The notes: a model not told the origin generated them from the letters alone. A DNA stretch of 8,910 nucleotides from an uncultured Desulfovibrio sp. (GCA_947176055.1 CAMWPE010000092.1:1-8910), one strand, 5' to 3'. Counted from the first letter of the stretch, positions 1-6,236 are shown. Translations and numbers: made by a program.

Positions 1-497
1 AAATGACCGTCCTCATAACTTCCATAAGAGCGGTGAAAGCCGTTTTTTGGCAACGAGATCGAGCCCGGACTCCCGACAGGAACCGGACCGTCTGTTTCGC
101 CCCGAGGAATATGCGTATGCCCGCGAAGAATCACGGATCCGTCCTGAATGCCGTGCAACGGAGCTTTTTCGGGCAAATGATGACCATGACAGGCGAGAAT
201 GTTGAGACCATCGGCGTTGATCCAGGCATAATCCGGCATAGGAAAGGGCATATGCGCCGCGTCGACTTCCGCGTCGCAATTGCCCCGCACCGCCACTATG
301 GGATATTTCATGAGTTTATGTATATCGCCTAGCACCGAAGCCGTGTCATAACCTGACGGCAACGGATTGCGCGGACCGTGATATACTAGATCTCCCAGTA
401 AAACCAGCGCGTCCGGATTTATCTGGCCGCAAGCGTTGATCAAATATTCCAGACTGGAATTCGAGCCGTGCAGATCGGAAGCGATTAACATGCGCAT
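1..497 (-). CDS. YfcE/MJ0936-type metallophosphoesterase (phosphodiesterase), C-terminus cut by window edge
   Basis: Predicted calcineurin-like, metal-dependent phosphodiesterase of the YfcE family, a soluble cytoplasmic enzyme. All family motifs are visible in order: SDLHG (Asp8, His10), LLGDLVYHG (Asp36), RGNCD (Asn73, Asp75), CHGHH (His104) and GHTH (His127, His129). These are the residues expected to hold the two metal ions. A typical C-terminal GSPGSISLPKNG segment follows. The visible part is 165 residues; E. coli YfcE is about 184, so roughly 20 residues are missing beyond base 1. I chose the ATG at 495-497 because an AAGG lies about 9 nt upstream; an ATG two codons later has poorer spacing. 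A 159-bp gap separates it from the Trm112 gene upstream on the same strand. The family is clear; the physiological substrate cannot be read from the sequence. Confidence 0.9.
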   Translation of the reverse strand, partial: MRMLIASDLHGSNSSLEYLINACGQINPDALVLLGDLVYHGPRNPLPSGYDTASVLGDIHKLMKYPIVAVRGNCDAEVDAAHMPFPMPDYAWINADGLNILACHGHHLPEKAPLHGIQDGSVILRGHTHIPRGETDGPVPVGSPGSISLPKNGFHRSYGSYEDGH

Positions 498-656
498 GAA
501 AGATGACCTTCTATAGCGGATTTCCCCAGGGATTGCTCTATCCCGGGCCGGCGATTTCCCTTGAGGCTTACTTTCCCGGATGGCTTGCCTTGCGAAACGT
601 CATAGAGCGATTATGTTTTTCATACCGAAAGGCGCTAAAAACATCCCGCCTCAAGT

Positions 657-854
657 TTAACCGTCAACCTTTTTTTCCCGTCCTTTCCATTCCTCCAAAG
701 GCTTCGCGTCCTCGATCAATAAAATTGGAATACCGTCGCGAATGGGATAAACCAAGCCGCAACTCGCGCATAACAGCGCCTCCGGCTCGAGGAGAGAGAG
801 ATCCCCATGGCATTTAGGACAGGCGATGATTTTTAAAAGATCCTGTAATTCCAT
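657..854 (-). CDS. Trm112 family small zinc-binding protein (UPF0434/YcaR-like)
   Basis: A 65-aa protein of the Trm112/UPF0434 family. Two CxxC pairs are visible, CPKC at residues 12-15 and CASC at 29-32, and should bind one zinc ion. They are followed by the family signature GLVYPIRDGIPILL (33-46) and a C-terminal PLEEW. In eukaryotes and archaea Trm112 activates RNA and protein methyltransferases. Bacterial members are small and their partners are less well defined, so a methyltransferase-partner role here is inference. The length matches bacterial members (about 60-70 aa). The ATG at 852-854 is preceded by AGGAA at 7 nt. It lies 51 bp downstream of the first DUF3298 gene on the same strand and could be co-transcribed with it. 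Confidence 0.9.
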   Translation of the reverse strand: MELQDLLKIIACPKCHGDLSLLEPEALLCASCGLVYPIRDGIPILLIEDAKPLEEWKGREKKVDG

Positions 855-865
855 TATCTTTTTCC

Positions 866-892
866 TGAAAAAGACGCAAGTTCATGATTGCG
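866..892 (-). terminator. Weak hairpin with T-run after the DUF3298 gene
   Basis: On the minus strand, CGCAA (892-888) can pair with TTGCG (879-875) around an 8-nt loop, and the 3' side is followed by TCTTTTTC. The stem is only 5 bp, so this is at most a leaky terminator between the DUF3298 gene and the Trm112 gene. Confidence 0.25.
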
Positions 893-905
893 GAGAATCT
901 TGTTT

Positions 906-1826
906 TTATTTGTCCCATAAAGCGAGCAACGGACCGGACGGAAGCAATTCCGAAAGGGGCATATCTATTTTCTGCGCGCCGGCTTCCATGGGAGCTATCT
1001 GATAGGGTTGAAAGTTAATTCTGATTCCGTCGGGAGTCAGAGTCAGGCTGGAGAAATTTTCCACGAGAGGCATGGTGCCTGTTTCGAGCATATGCCCGTA
1101 ACCGCCCGCTTCCAGTCGCGGACCCAGATTCTTGCGCGTCCAGTTTGACATCAATTCCAGGGCCACATCGGGACGCTCGAAAATATCCACGAAATTAAGC
1201 CTCTGTTTATTCCGGAGATTATAATTCAAGGTGATAATGTCCAGGGTCCCCGGACCGTTATTGGAGTAATTCCACAATTCGAAAGTTACGCTGATCGCGG
1301 ATTTTGAGGGGCGCGAGACGGAATAATTACCGAAAAGTTCGAAGCTTTTTGTTTCGTCATCCGTCGCGGCGAGGTCTGAAATCAGATCGTCATCCTGCAG
1401 ATAACGCGCGATCTGGTTATCGATCTCTTCATTCGTTCCGTCCCCCAACTGGGAAGAATCCAGATGCGATTCGAAGGCGGAGGCTATTTGCGAGACCCAA
1501 TGGCGTATATCGCCGTCCACAAGTTTGTCGCCGATAGACGGATAGGATATATGAATATTAAAACCCTTGCCGAATTCGGGATCGTCGGGTTGGGGACGTT
1601 GAAGGAGATGATCGATAATTCCGGGCCATTTCGCGCCGGAAATCGTTTTGACAGCGGCCCGTTTATCCTTGGGATCGTCGGGTTCAAATCCGGGATAGGA
1701 TGAATCGCGAGGGTGTTGAAAACCCGCGAAAGCTTCCGGAGAAAAAGGGAAAAATAAAACGACGACAAAAATAAGAGACAAAAAAAAGACCCGACTACAT
1801 TCGGGCCAGCGAAAAACTCCGGCCAT
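906..1826 (-). CDS. Secreted DUF3298 (RsiV/PdaC-like) protein, diverged copy
   Basis: A 306-aa exported protein. The N-terminus (FRWPECSRVFFLSLIFVVVL) is a hydrophobic signal sequence ending in PEAFA, a plausible signal peptidase I site. The C-terminal half matches the DUF3298 pattern: a YNLRNKQRLNFVDIF segment (predicted strands then helix) and a terminal FQPYQIAP motif (272-279) followed by a KIDMPLSEL strand. It is clearly homologous to the next gene upstream (2026-2853), which carries FQPYQVAP, so the two are tandem paralogs. Unlike that copy, it has NYSNNGPG (186-193) where the family has a SGGAHG-type glycine turn. DUF3298 occurs in the extracellular part of RsiV, where it binds lysozyme, and in PdaC-type proteins; a cell-wall or inhibitor-sensing role here would be inference. 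I chose the ATG at 1824-1826 (AAAGGA 7 nt upstream) over an adjoining in-frame TTG. Confidence 0.8.
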   Translation of the reverse strand: MAGVFRWPECSRVFFLSLIFVVVLFFPFSPEAFAGFQHPRDSSYPGFEPDDPKDKRAAVKTISGAKWPGIIDHLLQRPQPDDPEFGKGFNIHISYPSIGDKLVDGDIRHWVSQIASAFESHLDSSQLGDGTNEEIDNQIARYLQDDDLISDLAATDDETKSFELFGNYSVSRPSKSAISVTFELWNYSNNGPGTLDIITLNYNLRNKQRLNFVDIFERPDVALELMSNWTRKNLGPRLEAGGYGHMLETGTMPLVENFSSLTLTPDGIRINFQPYQIAPMEAGAQKIDMPLSELLPSGPLLALWDK

Positions 1827-1848
1827 CAAAAATTCCTTTAAACAAATA

Positions 1849-1878
1849 ATATTAATTAATGACGAGCCGTCGCGTCAA
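1849..1878 (-). promoter_or_regulatory. Candidate sigma-70 promoter for the 906-1826 gene
   Basis: On the minus strand, TTGACG (-35, 1878-1873) is followed after 18 nt by TAATAT (-10, 1854-1849). The -10 lies 22 bp upstream of the start codon, so the leader would be short but could still include the AAAGGA ribosome site. The -35 matches 5 of 6 consensus bases and the -10 matches 4 of 6. It would let this paralog be transcribed separately from the upstream copy. Confidence 0.4.
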
Positions 1879-1898
1879 AACTCTCCGGGATCCCGATT

Positions 1899-1924
1899 AA
1901 ACCGGCGCGAAAACGCTCCGGTTT
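1899..1924 (-). terminator. Strong hairpin between the two DUF3298 genes (possible terminator)
   Basis: AAACCGG (1899-1905) is perfectly complementary to CCGGTTT (1918-1924). After one C/T mismatch, GCG (1907-1909) pairs with CGC (1914-1916) around an AAAA tetraloop. The structure is near symmetric; on the minus strand it ends in CCGGTTT and then AATCGG, so the T-run is short. Termination of the upstream DUF3298 transcript is plausible but not proven. Confidence 0.4.
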
Positions 1925-1977
1925 TCAGGATTTAGCGGGGTAAATCTCGCGCGAGGCGGGGGAGAATAGTTAAGTCC

Positions 1978-2025
1978 CTTTCCGGAAAAACGCAAGGCCA
2001 TTATCCTTGACAAGGCGCCGGAAAG
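1978..2025. repeat. Nested inverted repeat directly after the stop codon of the upstream DUF3298 gene
   Basis: CTTTCCGG (1978-1985) and CCGGAAAG (2018-2025) form perfect 8-bp arms around 32 nt. Inside are three alternating 5-mers: CAAGG (1993-1997), CCTTG (2005-2009) and CAAGG (2011-2015). The middle one can pair with either neighbour. On the minus strand the CAAGG/CCTTG stem (2009-1993) is followed by CGTTTTTC, which is terminator-like. The outer arm abuts the stop codon at 2026-2028. Confidence 0.5.
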
Positions 2026-2853
2026 CTATTTTTTTTCGTTTTTGGTATCCGGCCAGATTTCCGGATTGGGTTTCGCGGGAGATAATTCTTTGAGATCTAT
2101 TTGCACAGTTTGAGGACCCGCCGCCCAGGGAGCGACTTGATAGGGCTGAAATTGAACCGCGACGCCGTCGTGGCGGAGGATCAAATTATTAAAATTGCTC
2201 TTTTCCGGCGAGGCGCCGTAGGAAATCATATCTTCGTCGGCTTCGTCGCCAAGTTCGGCGCGCAACCGGGTTATCGAGAGTTCGCTTAAAATTCCAAGCG
2301 CCTTTTCGGGATCCCCGAATATGGTATCGAAAGCAAACTCTTCCCCTGTCTGGAGATTAAAATTCAAACAACGCAACAGGAGCATTCCGTGCGCGCCGCC
2401 GCTATAACTATATATGGAGAAGACGACCGTGACTACGTCAGGATTGGCGTATTCCAAAACGTAGGAACCATGGGACTCCCACATTTCGTAAGACGAGGGT
2501 TTTTCTTCGCCAGCCTCGATGCGAATATCCTCTTCGAAGTCGGCCGCCATTTCCTTGACGAAGGCCAGGATCGCGCTATTAACTTTTCCGTTTTTGAAAA
2601 CGGGATAATTCAGGAGGGTTTCCGGCGTCCCGTTTCCTCCTTTCGAAATAACCTTGTTTATAACGCCCGGATATATAGGCTGGGTCATTTTCGCGCTGTC
2701 TCGCTCCTTCGTTTCCTCTTGCCCCGCGGTCGGCTCTTCGGCCGGCGCGGTACCGCCGATTACTTCCCCGCCCAGAACGTCGGCGGCGAGCGCCGGCAAA
2801 GCCGTCAATAAAGTTATTGCGCAAACGGAGAAGTAAATAAAGAATCGCAACAT
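2026..2853 (-). CDS. Secreted DUF3298 (RsiV/PdaC-like) protein, canonical copy
   Basis: A 275-aa exported protein. It begins MLRFFIYFSVCAITLLTALP and has an ALA/AD signal peptidase I site. The mature part holds an N-terminal region resembling DUF4163 (NYPVFKNGKVNSAILAFVKE) and then a DUF3298 domain. The latter shows YSYSGGAHG (148-156), NFNLQTGEEFAFDTIF and FQPYQVAP (235-242) followed by VQIDLKEL. This order is typical of RsiV/PdaC-like periplasmic or cell-surface proteins. No transmembrane segment remains after signal cleavage, so it is probably periplasmic or secreted. The frame stays open upstream to 3006, but I start at the ATG 2851-2853 because the signal peptide begins there; a weak GGCGGG lies 6 nt upstream. 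It is homologous to the 906-1826 product. Substrate or ligand is unknown. Confidence 0.82.
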   Translation of the reverse strand: MLRFFIYFSVCAITLLTALPALAADVLGGEVIGGTAPAEEPTAGQEETKERDSAKMTQPIYPGVINKVISKGGNGTPETLLNYPVFKNGKVNSAILAFVKEMAADFEEDIRIEAGEEKPSSYEMWESHGSYVLEYANPDVVTVVFSIYSYSGGAHGMLLLRCLNFNLQTGEEFAFDTIFGDPEKALGILSELSITRLRAELGDEADEDMISYGASPEKSNFNNLILRHDGVAVQFQPYQVAPWAAGPQTVQIDLKELSPAKPNPEIWPDTKNEKK

Positions 2854-3081
2854 ATCCAACCCGCCATAAAAGCGTATCGCGCGGACGCGCGTTTTGTCGT
2901 CCGAAAAACGGATATGGTATATTGGCAAGTATTTAATAAAAACGCAAGTGGGAAAAGAGCGGCGCGCGCGAACGTCAAACTGTATCCTGATAACGGAAAT
3001 ATGCAAATGAAGCGCCGTTAACGAGAATATATTGGGGGTATCCCCGGGAAGAGCGGCGGATGGGCGGAGCGCGATAGAATT

Positions 3082-3414
3082 TTAAGTCCCGGAGGATCCG
3101 CGGAGAACGCGAGGGGCGGCGCCGCTGTCTTCCGGAATTACGGACCAGCGCACAAGGGTGTGGCCCAGGCCGGGCAACGAGATCAGGCTTTCTTCTTCGG
3201 CGGGCCAGTTATTTTTCACCCAGCGGATAAGGCAATAGGCAAGGATCCAGGCCGGAATGGTAATGCCAAAAAAATAGAGACAAAAGACGGCTTCCGATGG
3301 CAGGGCGATTTGTCTGGAGGCCCGGTACATTCCAAAAAACAGGGCTCCGACCATGACAAGATTGGCGGCGATCCGGATAAGGGTTTTGTAAAGCGATTGT
3401 TTGTAACTGTTCAT
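3082..3414 (-). CDS. Small two-helix membrane protein of unknown function
   Basis: A 110-aa protein I do not recognise. Residues 13-29 (IRIAANLVMVGALFFGM) and 43-65 are hydrophobic and should form two transmembrane helices. They are separated by a short loop with basic residues (RASRQ). The remaining 45 residues are polar, start with WPAEEES and end in a low-complexity APRVLRGSSGT tail. It follows the DUF4881 lipoprotein gene by 47 bp on the same strand, so it may be the last gene of the exporter operon. No good Shine-Dalgarno precedes the ATG at 3412-3414, and the intergenic hairpin 3423-3452 sits where one would be. Translation may therefore be weak or structure-dependent. Reality as a gene rests on the clean two-helix architecture and its position. 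Confidence 0.6.
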   Translation of the reverse strand: MNSYKQSLYKTLIRIAANLVMVGALFFGMYRASRQIALPSEAVFCLYFFGITIPAWILAYCLIRWVKNNWPAEEESLISLPGLGHTLVRWSVIPEDSGAAPRVLRGSSGT

Positions 3415-3422
3415 GACATTCT

Positions 3423-3452
3423 GGCGCGAACCGGTCGGATCCGGCTCGCGCC
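3423..3452. repeat. Strong intercistronic hairpin between the lipoprotein and small membrane protein genes
   Basis: GGCGCGA (3423-3429) pairs with TCGCGCC (3446-3452). After an A/C mismatch, CCGG (3431-3434) pairs with CCGG (3441-3444) around a TCGGAT loop. On the minus strand it is followed by AGAATG rather than a T-run, so it does not look like an intrinsic terminator. An mRNA-stabilising or processing hairpin, or a block on translation of the next gene, fits better. An alternative fold pairs AACCGG (3429-3434) with CCGGTT (3451-3456). Confidence 0.55.
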
Positions 3453-3461
3453 GGTTATAAG

Positions 3462-4052
3462 TTAGCGGGTAAAGATATTGGTTTTGGACACGTTCATAAA
3501 GCGGATAGCCTGCGCGCGGGTATCGTTGCGGTAGGCTATCCGCACTTCGTCGCCGAGCGCCCAGGTGGATTTGGGCAGATTGAAAGCGTCCTCGGCATCC
3601 GGACGGAAAGTGATGAGCTCGCCCAGACGCGCGGAATATACCGTAATGGCGCGATCCTGCTCGTTAATTTCCGGGAAGGTCCGGGAGCCGAGGCTTTTCG
3701 CGGTAACGCCTTTTTCTTCGGAAATGATGGTGACGGGCATCGTTTCAATCTTCTTGTCCGCCTGATTGTAATAGAGGATCTGCTTCTTGTCCGTTTCGAC
3801 CATGAGGAGATCGCCGGCTATGGGAGCCGGTCCCATGTCGATGTCTTTTTCGGGCAATTTAAATGTGTCGACCTTGCCGCTGTAATGGGGATTATGCTGG
3901 TCAATGGCGGTGTCCACAACTACGGTAACAGTCCTGTTGGCCTCGTCGTAGGCCACGCACCGTCCCTGTTCTACGCCCCCGTTAAATTCGCAAGCCGCCA
4001 GGACGAGGGAAAAGACGAGGACGAACGCTAAAGCTAAATGATTTTTGTTCAT
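3462..4052 (-). CDS. DUF4881 domain lipoprotein
   Basis: A 196-aa lipoprotein. The first 20 residues are a signal sequence ending in the lipobox LAA-C, so Cys21 should be lipidated after signal peptidase II cleavage. Glu at +2 is not a Lol-avoidance aspartate, which favours the outer membrane. The mature part looks all-beta, with strands such as TVTVVVDT, FKLPEKD, ILYYNQ and AITVYS. I recognise it as the DUF4881 family, known mainly from Desulfovibrio-type bacteria and without a defined function. The ATG at 4050-4052 has a very strong GAGGAGGAAG just upstream, inside a further in-frame extension that begins at a TTG. That ribosome site starts right at the stop codon of the exporter gene, so the two are probably translationally coupled. 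Functional partnership with the exporter is inferred from this linkage. Confidence 0.82.
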   Translation of the reverse strand: MNKNHLALAFVLVFSLVLAACEFNGGVEQGRCVAYDEANRTVTVVVDTAIDQHNPHYSGKVDTFKLPEKDIDMGPAPIAGDLLMVETDKKQILYYNQADKKIETMPVTIISEEKGVTAKSLGSRTFPEINEQDRAITVYSARLGELITFRPDAEDAFNLPKSTWALGDEVRIAYRNDTRAQAIRFMNVSKTNIFTR

Positions 4053-4063
4053 TTTCTTCCTCC

Positions 4064-5125
4064 TCAAGAGTTGCCCGCTGTCTTTTTAGCGGCGAGTTCG
4101 GCCTTCGCGCCTTGCACCATGCGGATTGCGATATAAATGGAGATAGCGCTGACGAAGCCAAGCACTTCTACGGTCGCGAGAGGGCTGAGCCACCAGCCGG
4201 CGGAGGGGAATTCCGCCTGCAGGAGCTTGAGGACGACGGACATGAGACAGCCAAGAACGGCCAGACCGAAGACGAAACGTATGCCGTACCCCTTCACATA
4301 TTTCGTGGCGACGACGCCGATCTGGGCGCCGATGGCCGCCCCGCAGAGCATGATCAGGGCCGCCATTAATTCCACGCGTCCTTTGTAAGCGTAGCTGGCC
4401 GTGCCATAGAGACCGGAGATGGCGACCTCGAACAGGTCCGTGCCCACAGCGAGGTGGGTGGGGCAGCCAACGAGATAGACAAGCGCGGGCATACGGATAA
4501 GGCCGCCGCCGATGCCCAGGATACCGGCGAGCCAGCCTGTGAAAAGGCTCACGATAATGGGAAGCCACGCGGAACAGGTAATGCCGGCGTATTTAAAATG
4601 GATGACGGGAGGAATACGAATGGCCTGCAATTTTGTGGCCCAATCGACGCCCGTCGCGGATTTGTCCAGCTCGCGATTCTGCGCTTGCGCTTCGCGCTCT
4701 TTTTTGCGCCGCAACCATACGTCGTGGAATACGAGCCAGGCCAGAAGCACAAGAAGAACGACATAGAGCCAGCGGACGACTTTATCGACCGAGCCGATTT
4801 TCTCCAGCCACATGACCATCTGCGCGCCGATTTCCACGCCCACGACGGTGCCTATGAGCATGGTGATACCGAGCAGGTAGTCAACATTTCCGAATTTGCC
4901 ATGGCGCATGGTGGAGATAAGGGATTTGCCCGCCATTTGCGCCACGTCCGTTCCGATAGCGAAAGCCATGGGGAAACCAAGGATATTGAGACCGGGGGTA
5001 ACCATCCACGCGCCGCCCAGACCGAAGAAGCCGCCGATTATGCCGACGCCCAGACCCAGGATGATCAGGCCGGGCCAGAAGATGTTGACGCCGGAGATGG
5101 GCATTAAAATATATAACCAATCCAT
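4064..5125 (-). CDS. TauE/SafE family membrane transporter (probable sulfite/sulfonate exporter)
   Basis: A 353-aa polytopic inner-membrane protein of the TauE/SafE (formerly DUF81) family. These are proton-coupled exporters of sulfite, sulfoacetate and related anions. The characteristic internal duplication is plain: GFFGLGGAWMVTPGLNILG... AIGTDVAQM (32-64) and GILGIGGGLIRMPALVYLVG... AVGTDLFEV (201-234). Each half has about four hydrophobic helices. A hydrophilic linker of about 40 residues (138-176, rich in Lys, Glu and Gln) lies between them and is longer than in minimal family members of about 250 aa. The ATG at 5123-5125 has an AAGGAGG 5 nt upstream. It lies 13 bp downstream of the 100-aa protein gene and 11 bp upstream of the lipoprotein gene. 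Substrate is inferred from family and the apparent sulfate-reducer context; the sequence alone does not fix it. Confidence 0.88.
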   Translation of the reverse strand: MDWLYILMPISGVNIFWPGLIILGLGVGIIGGFFGLGGAWMVTPGLNILGFPMAFAIGTDVAQMAGKSLISTMRHGKFGNVDYLLGITMLIGTVVGVEIGAQMVMWLEKIGSVDKVVRWLYVVLLVLLAWLVFHDVWLRRKKEREAQAQNRELDKSATGVDWATKLQAIRIPPVIHFKYAGITCSAWLPIIVSLFTGWLAGILGIGGGLIRMPALVYLVGCPTHLAVGTDLFEVAISGLYGTASYAYKGRVELMAALIMLCGAAIGAQIGVVATKYVKGYGIRFVFGLAVLGCLMSVVLKLLQAEFPSAGWWLSPLATVEVLGFVSAISIYIAIRMVQGAKAELAAKKTAGNS

Positions 5126-5138
5126 CTATGCCTCCTTC

Positions 5139-5441
5139 TTATTTCTCGGCGAGATCGCGGTGTTGGAGGTCGATGCCGATATGATTCATCACGATATCGG
5201 CGAGCCAGCCCAGTATGCAACCGAGGAATGGGATAATGATCATGGTCATGATGGCGAAGAGCAAATGGCTTTCGTTATACATCTCAGCCCACCAGTACAA
5301 CAATCCGTCGAGCTTCCTGGTGTCGGCCACAATGACGACATTGGCTTTCGCTTTCGCGGCCAGCGCCAGAGAGGGCGCCAGGAAATTTAGCGTCAGCGCG
5401 AGGCAAACGGCCCAGGTCCAAAGCTTGCGGAGACGAAACAT
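5139..5441 (-). CDS. Small exported or membrane-anchored protein leading the TauE/SafE operon
   Basis: A 100-aa protein I cannot assign to a family. It begins with a basic MFRLRK and a hydrophobic segment ending in SLALA/AKA, a good signal peptidase I site. After a short polar part (VIVADTRKLDGLLYWWAEMYNES), residues about 65-85 (LLFAIMTMIIIPFLGCILGW) form one strong transmembrane helix, and the tail is polar (DLQHRDLAEK). This suggests an inner-membrane protein with a small periplasmic domain. I start at the ATG 5439-5441 because AAGGAGG lies 4-5 nt upstream; the frame opens 10 codons earlier without a ribosome site. It is the first gene of the operon and ends 13 bp before the exporter, so an accessory role to that exporter is a reasonable inference. 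Confidence 0.75.
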   Translation of the reverse strand: MFRLRKLWTWAVCLALTLNFLAPSLALAAKAKANVVIVADTRKLDGLLYWWAEMYNESHLLFAIMTMIIIPFLGCILGWLADIVMNHIGIDLQHRDLAEK

Positions 5442-5740
5442 GCTTTCCTCCTTGATCATACGTGCATACATAACGCCCCATGCGCCATATATCGGAATCC
5501 GGACATCGCGGGTTCGCGCAATGTGAAAAAAAAGACATTTTGGTTTTTTCGATTATTAACCTATAAAATTTAAACAAACAAGCGGGTATTTGGATTTTCG
5601 CGCTGTTTTTATGAGAGGACTAACCGGTTTCCGGTTGTCTGGCGGGATATACAGGAGATATTTTTTATGCTTATATGACCGCGGCGAAGCGGCGGCATTA
5701 AAATATGTTTCCGGGGAAGAAACCGGATAAAGGGCGGAAG
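5442..5740. other. Divergent gene-free region between the exporter operon and purE
   Basis: About 300 bp with no credible gene. The left half (5521-5580) is AT-rich and is the likely site of the exporter-operon promoter, but I find no hexamer pair good enough to call. The right half holds inverted repeats: AACCGG-TTT-CCGGTT (5622-5636), CCGC/GCGG (5679-5692) and TCCGG/CCGGA (5710-5727), the last one just before the purE ribosome site. A poor candidate purE promoter is TTGTCT (5636-5641) with TATTTT 18 nt later. No known riboswitch architecture was recognised. Confidence 0.5.
5622..5636. repeat. Perfect 6-bp inverted repeat with TTT spacer upstream of purE
   Basis: AACCGG and CCGGTT are exact complements separated by TTT. 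It could be a small operator or the base of a hairpin in a purE leader or exporter-operon upstream region. No regulator family is identifiable from the motif. Confidence 0.4.
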
Positions 5741-6223
5741 ATGACAGATTGTCTTGTTATAATGGGTTCAAAATCGGATTTGGAGGTCGCTCGGGCGTGC
5801 GGCGAAGTTTTTGACAAACTGGGCGTTGCCTGGAAAATGACCGTAAGCTCGGCGCACCGTAGTCCGGATAGGACGGAGAGGATCGTCCGCGAAGGGGAGG
5901 CGGACGGCGTCAAGGTTTTCATTTGCGTCGCCGGTATGGCGGCGCATCTAGCCGGCGCGGTAGCGGCGCGCTCTATCAAGCCTGTAATTGGCATTCCTGT
6001 GTCCGGCACCGCTCTGGGAGGGATGGACGCCTTGCTCTCCACAGTTCAGATGCCGCCGGGAGTGCCTGTCGCGACCGTTTCCCTGGACAAGGCGGGAGCG
6101 AAAAACGCGGCGTGGCTCGCGGTCGAAATCCTGGCCGTATCCGACGCGGCGCTAGCGGAGCGTCTTCGCGGGGAAAGGGAAAAAGCGCGGGAGGCGGTTG
6201 AGATCGCGGCTTCGGAAATCTGA
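5741..6223 (+). CDS. purE: PurE, 5-(carboxyamino)imidazole ribonucleotide mutase
   Basis: Cytoplasmic enzyme of de novo purine synthesis, catalysing the N5-CAIR to CAIR step in class I PurE proteins. The 160-aa product matches the usual 160-170 aa. Family landmarks are visible: GSKSD (9-13), SSAHRSP (36-42, with the catalytic-region His39 equivalent to E. coli His45), VAGMAAHLAG (63-72), the LLSTVQMPPGVPVATVS stretch (98-114) and KNAAWLAVEIL. The AGMAAHLAG form differs from the enterobacterial GGAAHLPG but is, to my knowledge, an ordinary variant. I start at the ATG 5741 because AGGGCGG lies just upstream; an in-frame ATG at 5705 has no ribosome site and would add a non-homologous tail. No purK is seen here. 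It converges with the exonuclease gene, with 13 bp between the stops. Confidence 0.93.
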   Translation: MTDCLVIMGSKSDLEVARACGEVFDKLGVAWKMTVSSAHRSPDRTERIVREGEADGVKVFICVAGMAAHLAGAVAARSIKPVIGIPVSGTALGGMDALLSTVQMPPGVPVATVSLDKAGAKNAAWLAVEILAVSDAALAERLRGEREKAREAVEIAASEI

Positions 6224-6236
6224 AAAAAAGGCGCCA

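Noticed and set aside
560..655. CTTGAGGC (560-567) and GCCTCAAG (648-655), perfect 8-bp inverted arms between the phosphoesterase and Trm112 genes
   Set aside because: An 80-nt gap separates the arms, no T-run follows, and I see nothing else that makes a functional element; it may be chance.
2389..2811. 140-codon plus-strand open frame opposite the canonical DUF3298 gene
   Set aside because: Antisense shadow; the minus-strand frame has a signal peptide and recognisable motifs, and this one has neither.
2854..3006. N-terminal extension of the canonical DUF3298 protein to an upstream ATG at 3006
   Set aside because: It would place 51 Arg-rich residues before a classical signal peptide; the internal ATG at 2853 is the sensible start.
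3034..3045. GGGG-TAT-CCCC downstream of the 3082-3414 gene as a terminator
   Set aside because: The stem is 4 bp and the minus-strand continuation (AATATATTC) is not a T-run, so it is not a convincing terminator.
4454..5390. Long plus-strand open frames (217 and 164 codons) opposite the exporter and small membrane protein genes
   Set aside because: They are antisense to well-supported genes, have no family resemblance, lack ribosome sites, and reflect the codon bias of the real minus-strand genes.
5520..5539. AATGT...ACATT around an A-run, resembling a Crp/FNR-family half-site pair upstream of the exporter operon
   Set aside because: Arms of 5 bp with a 10-nt spacer do not match TTGAT-N4-ATCAA or TTGTGA-N6-TCACAA well, and such short arms occur by chance.
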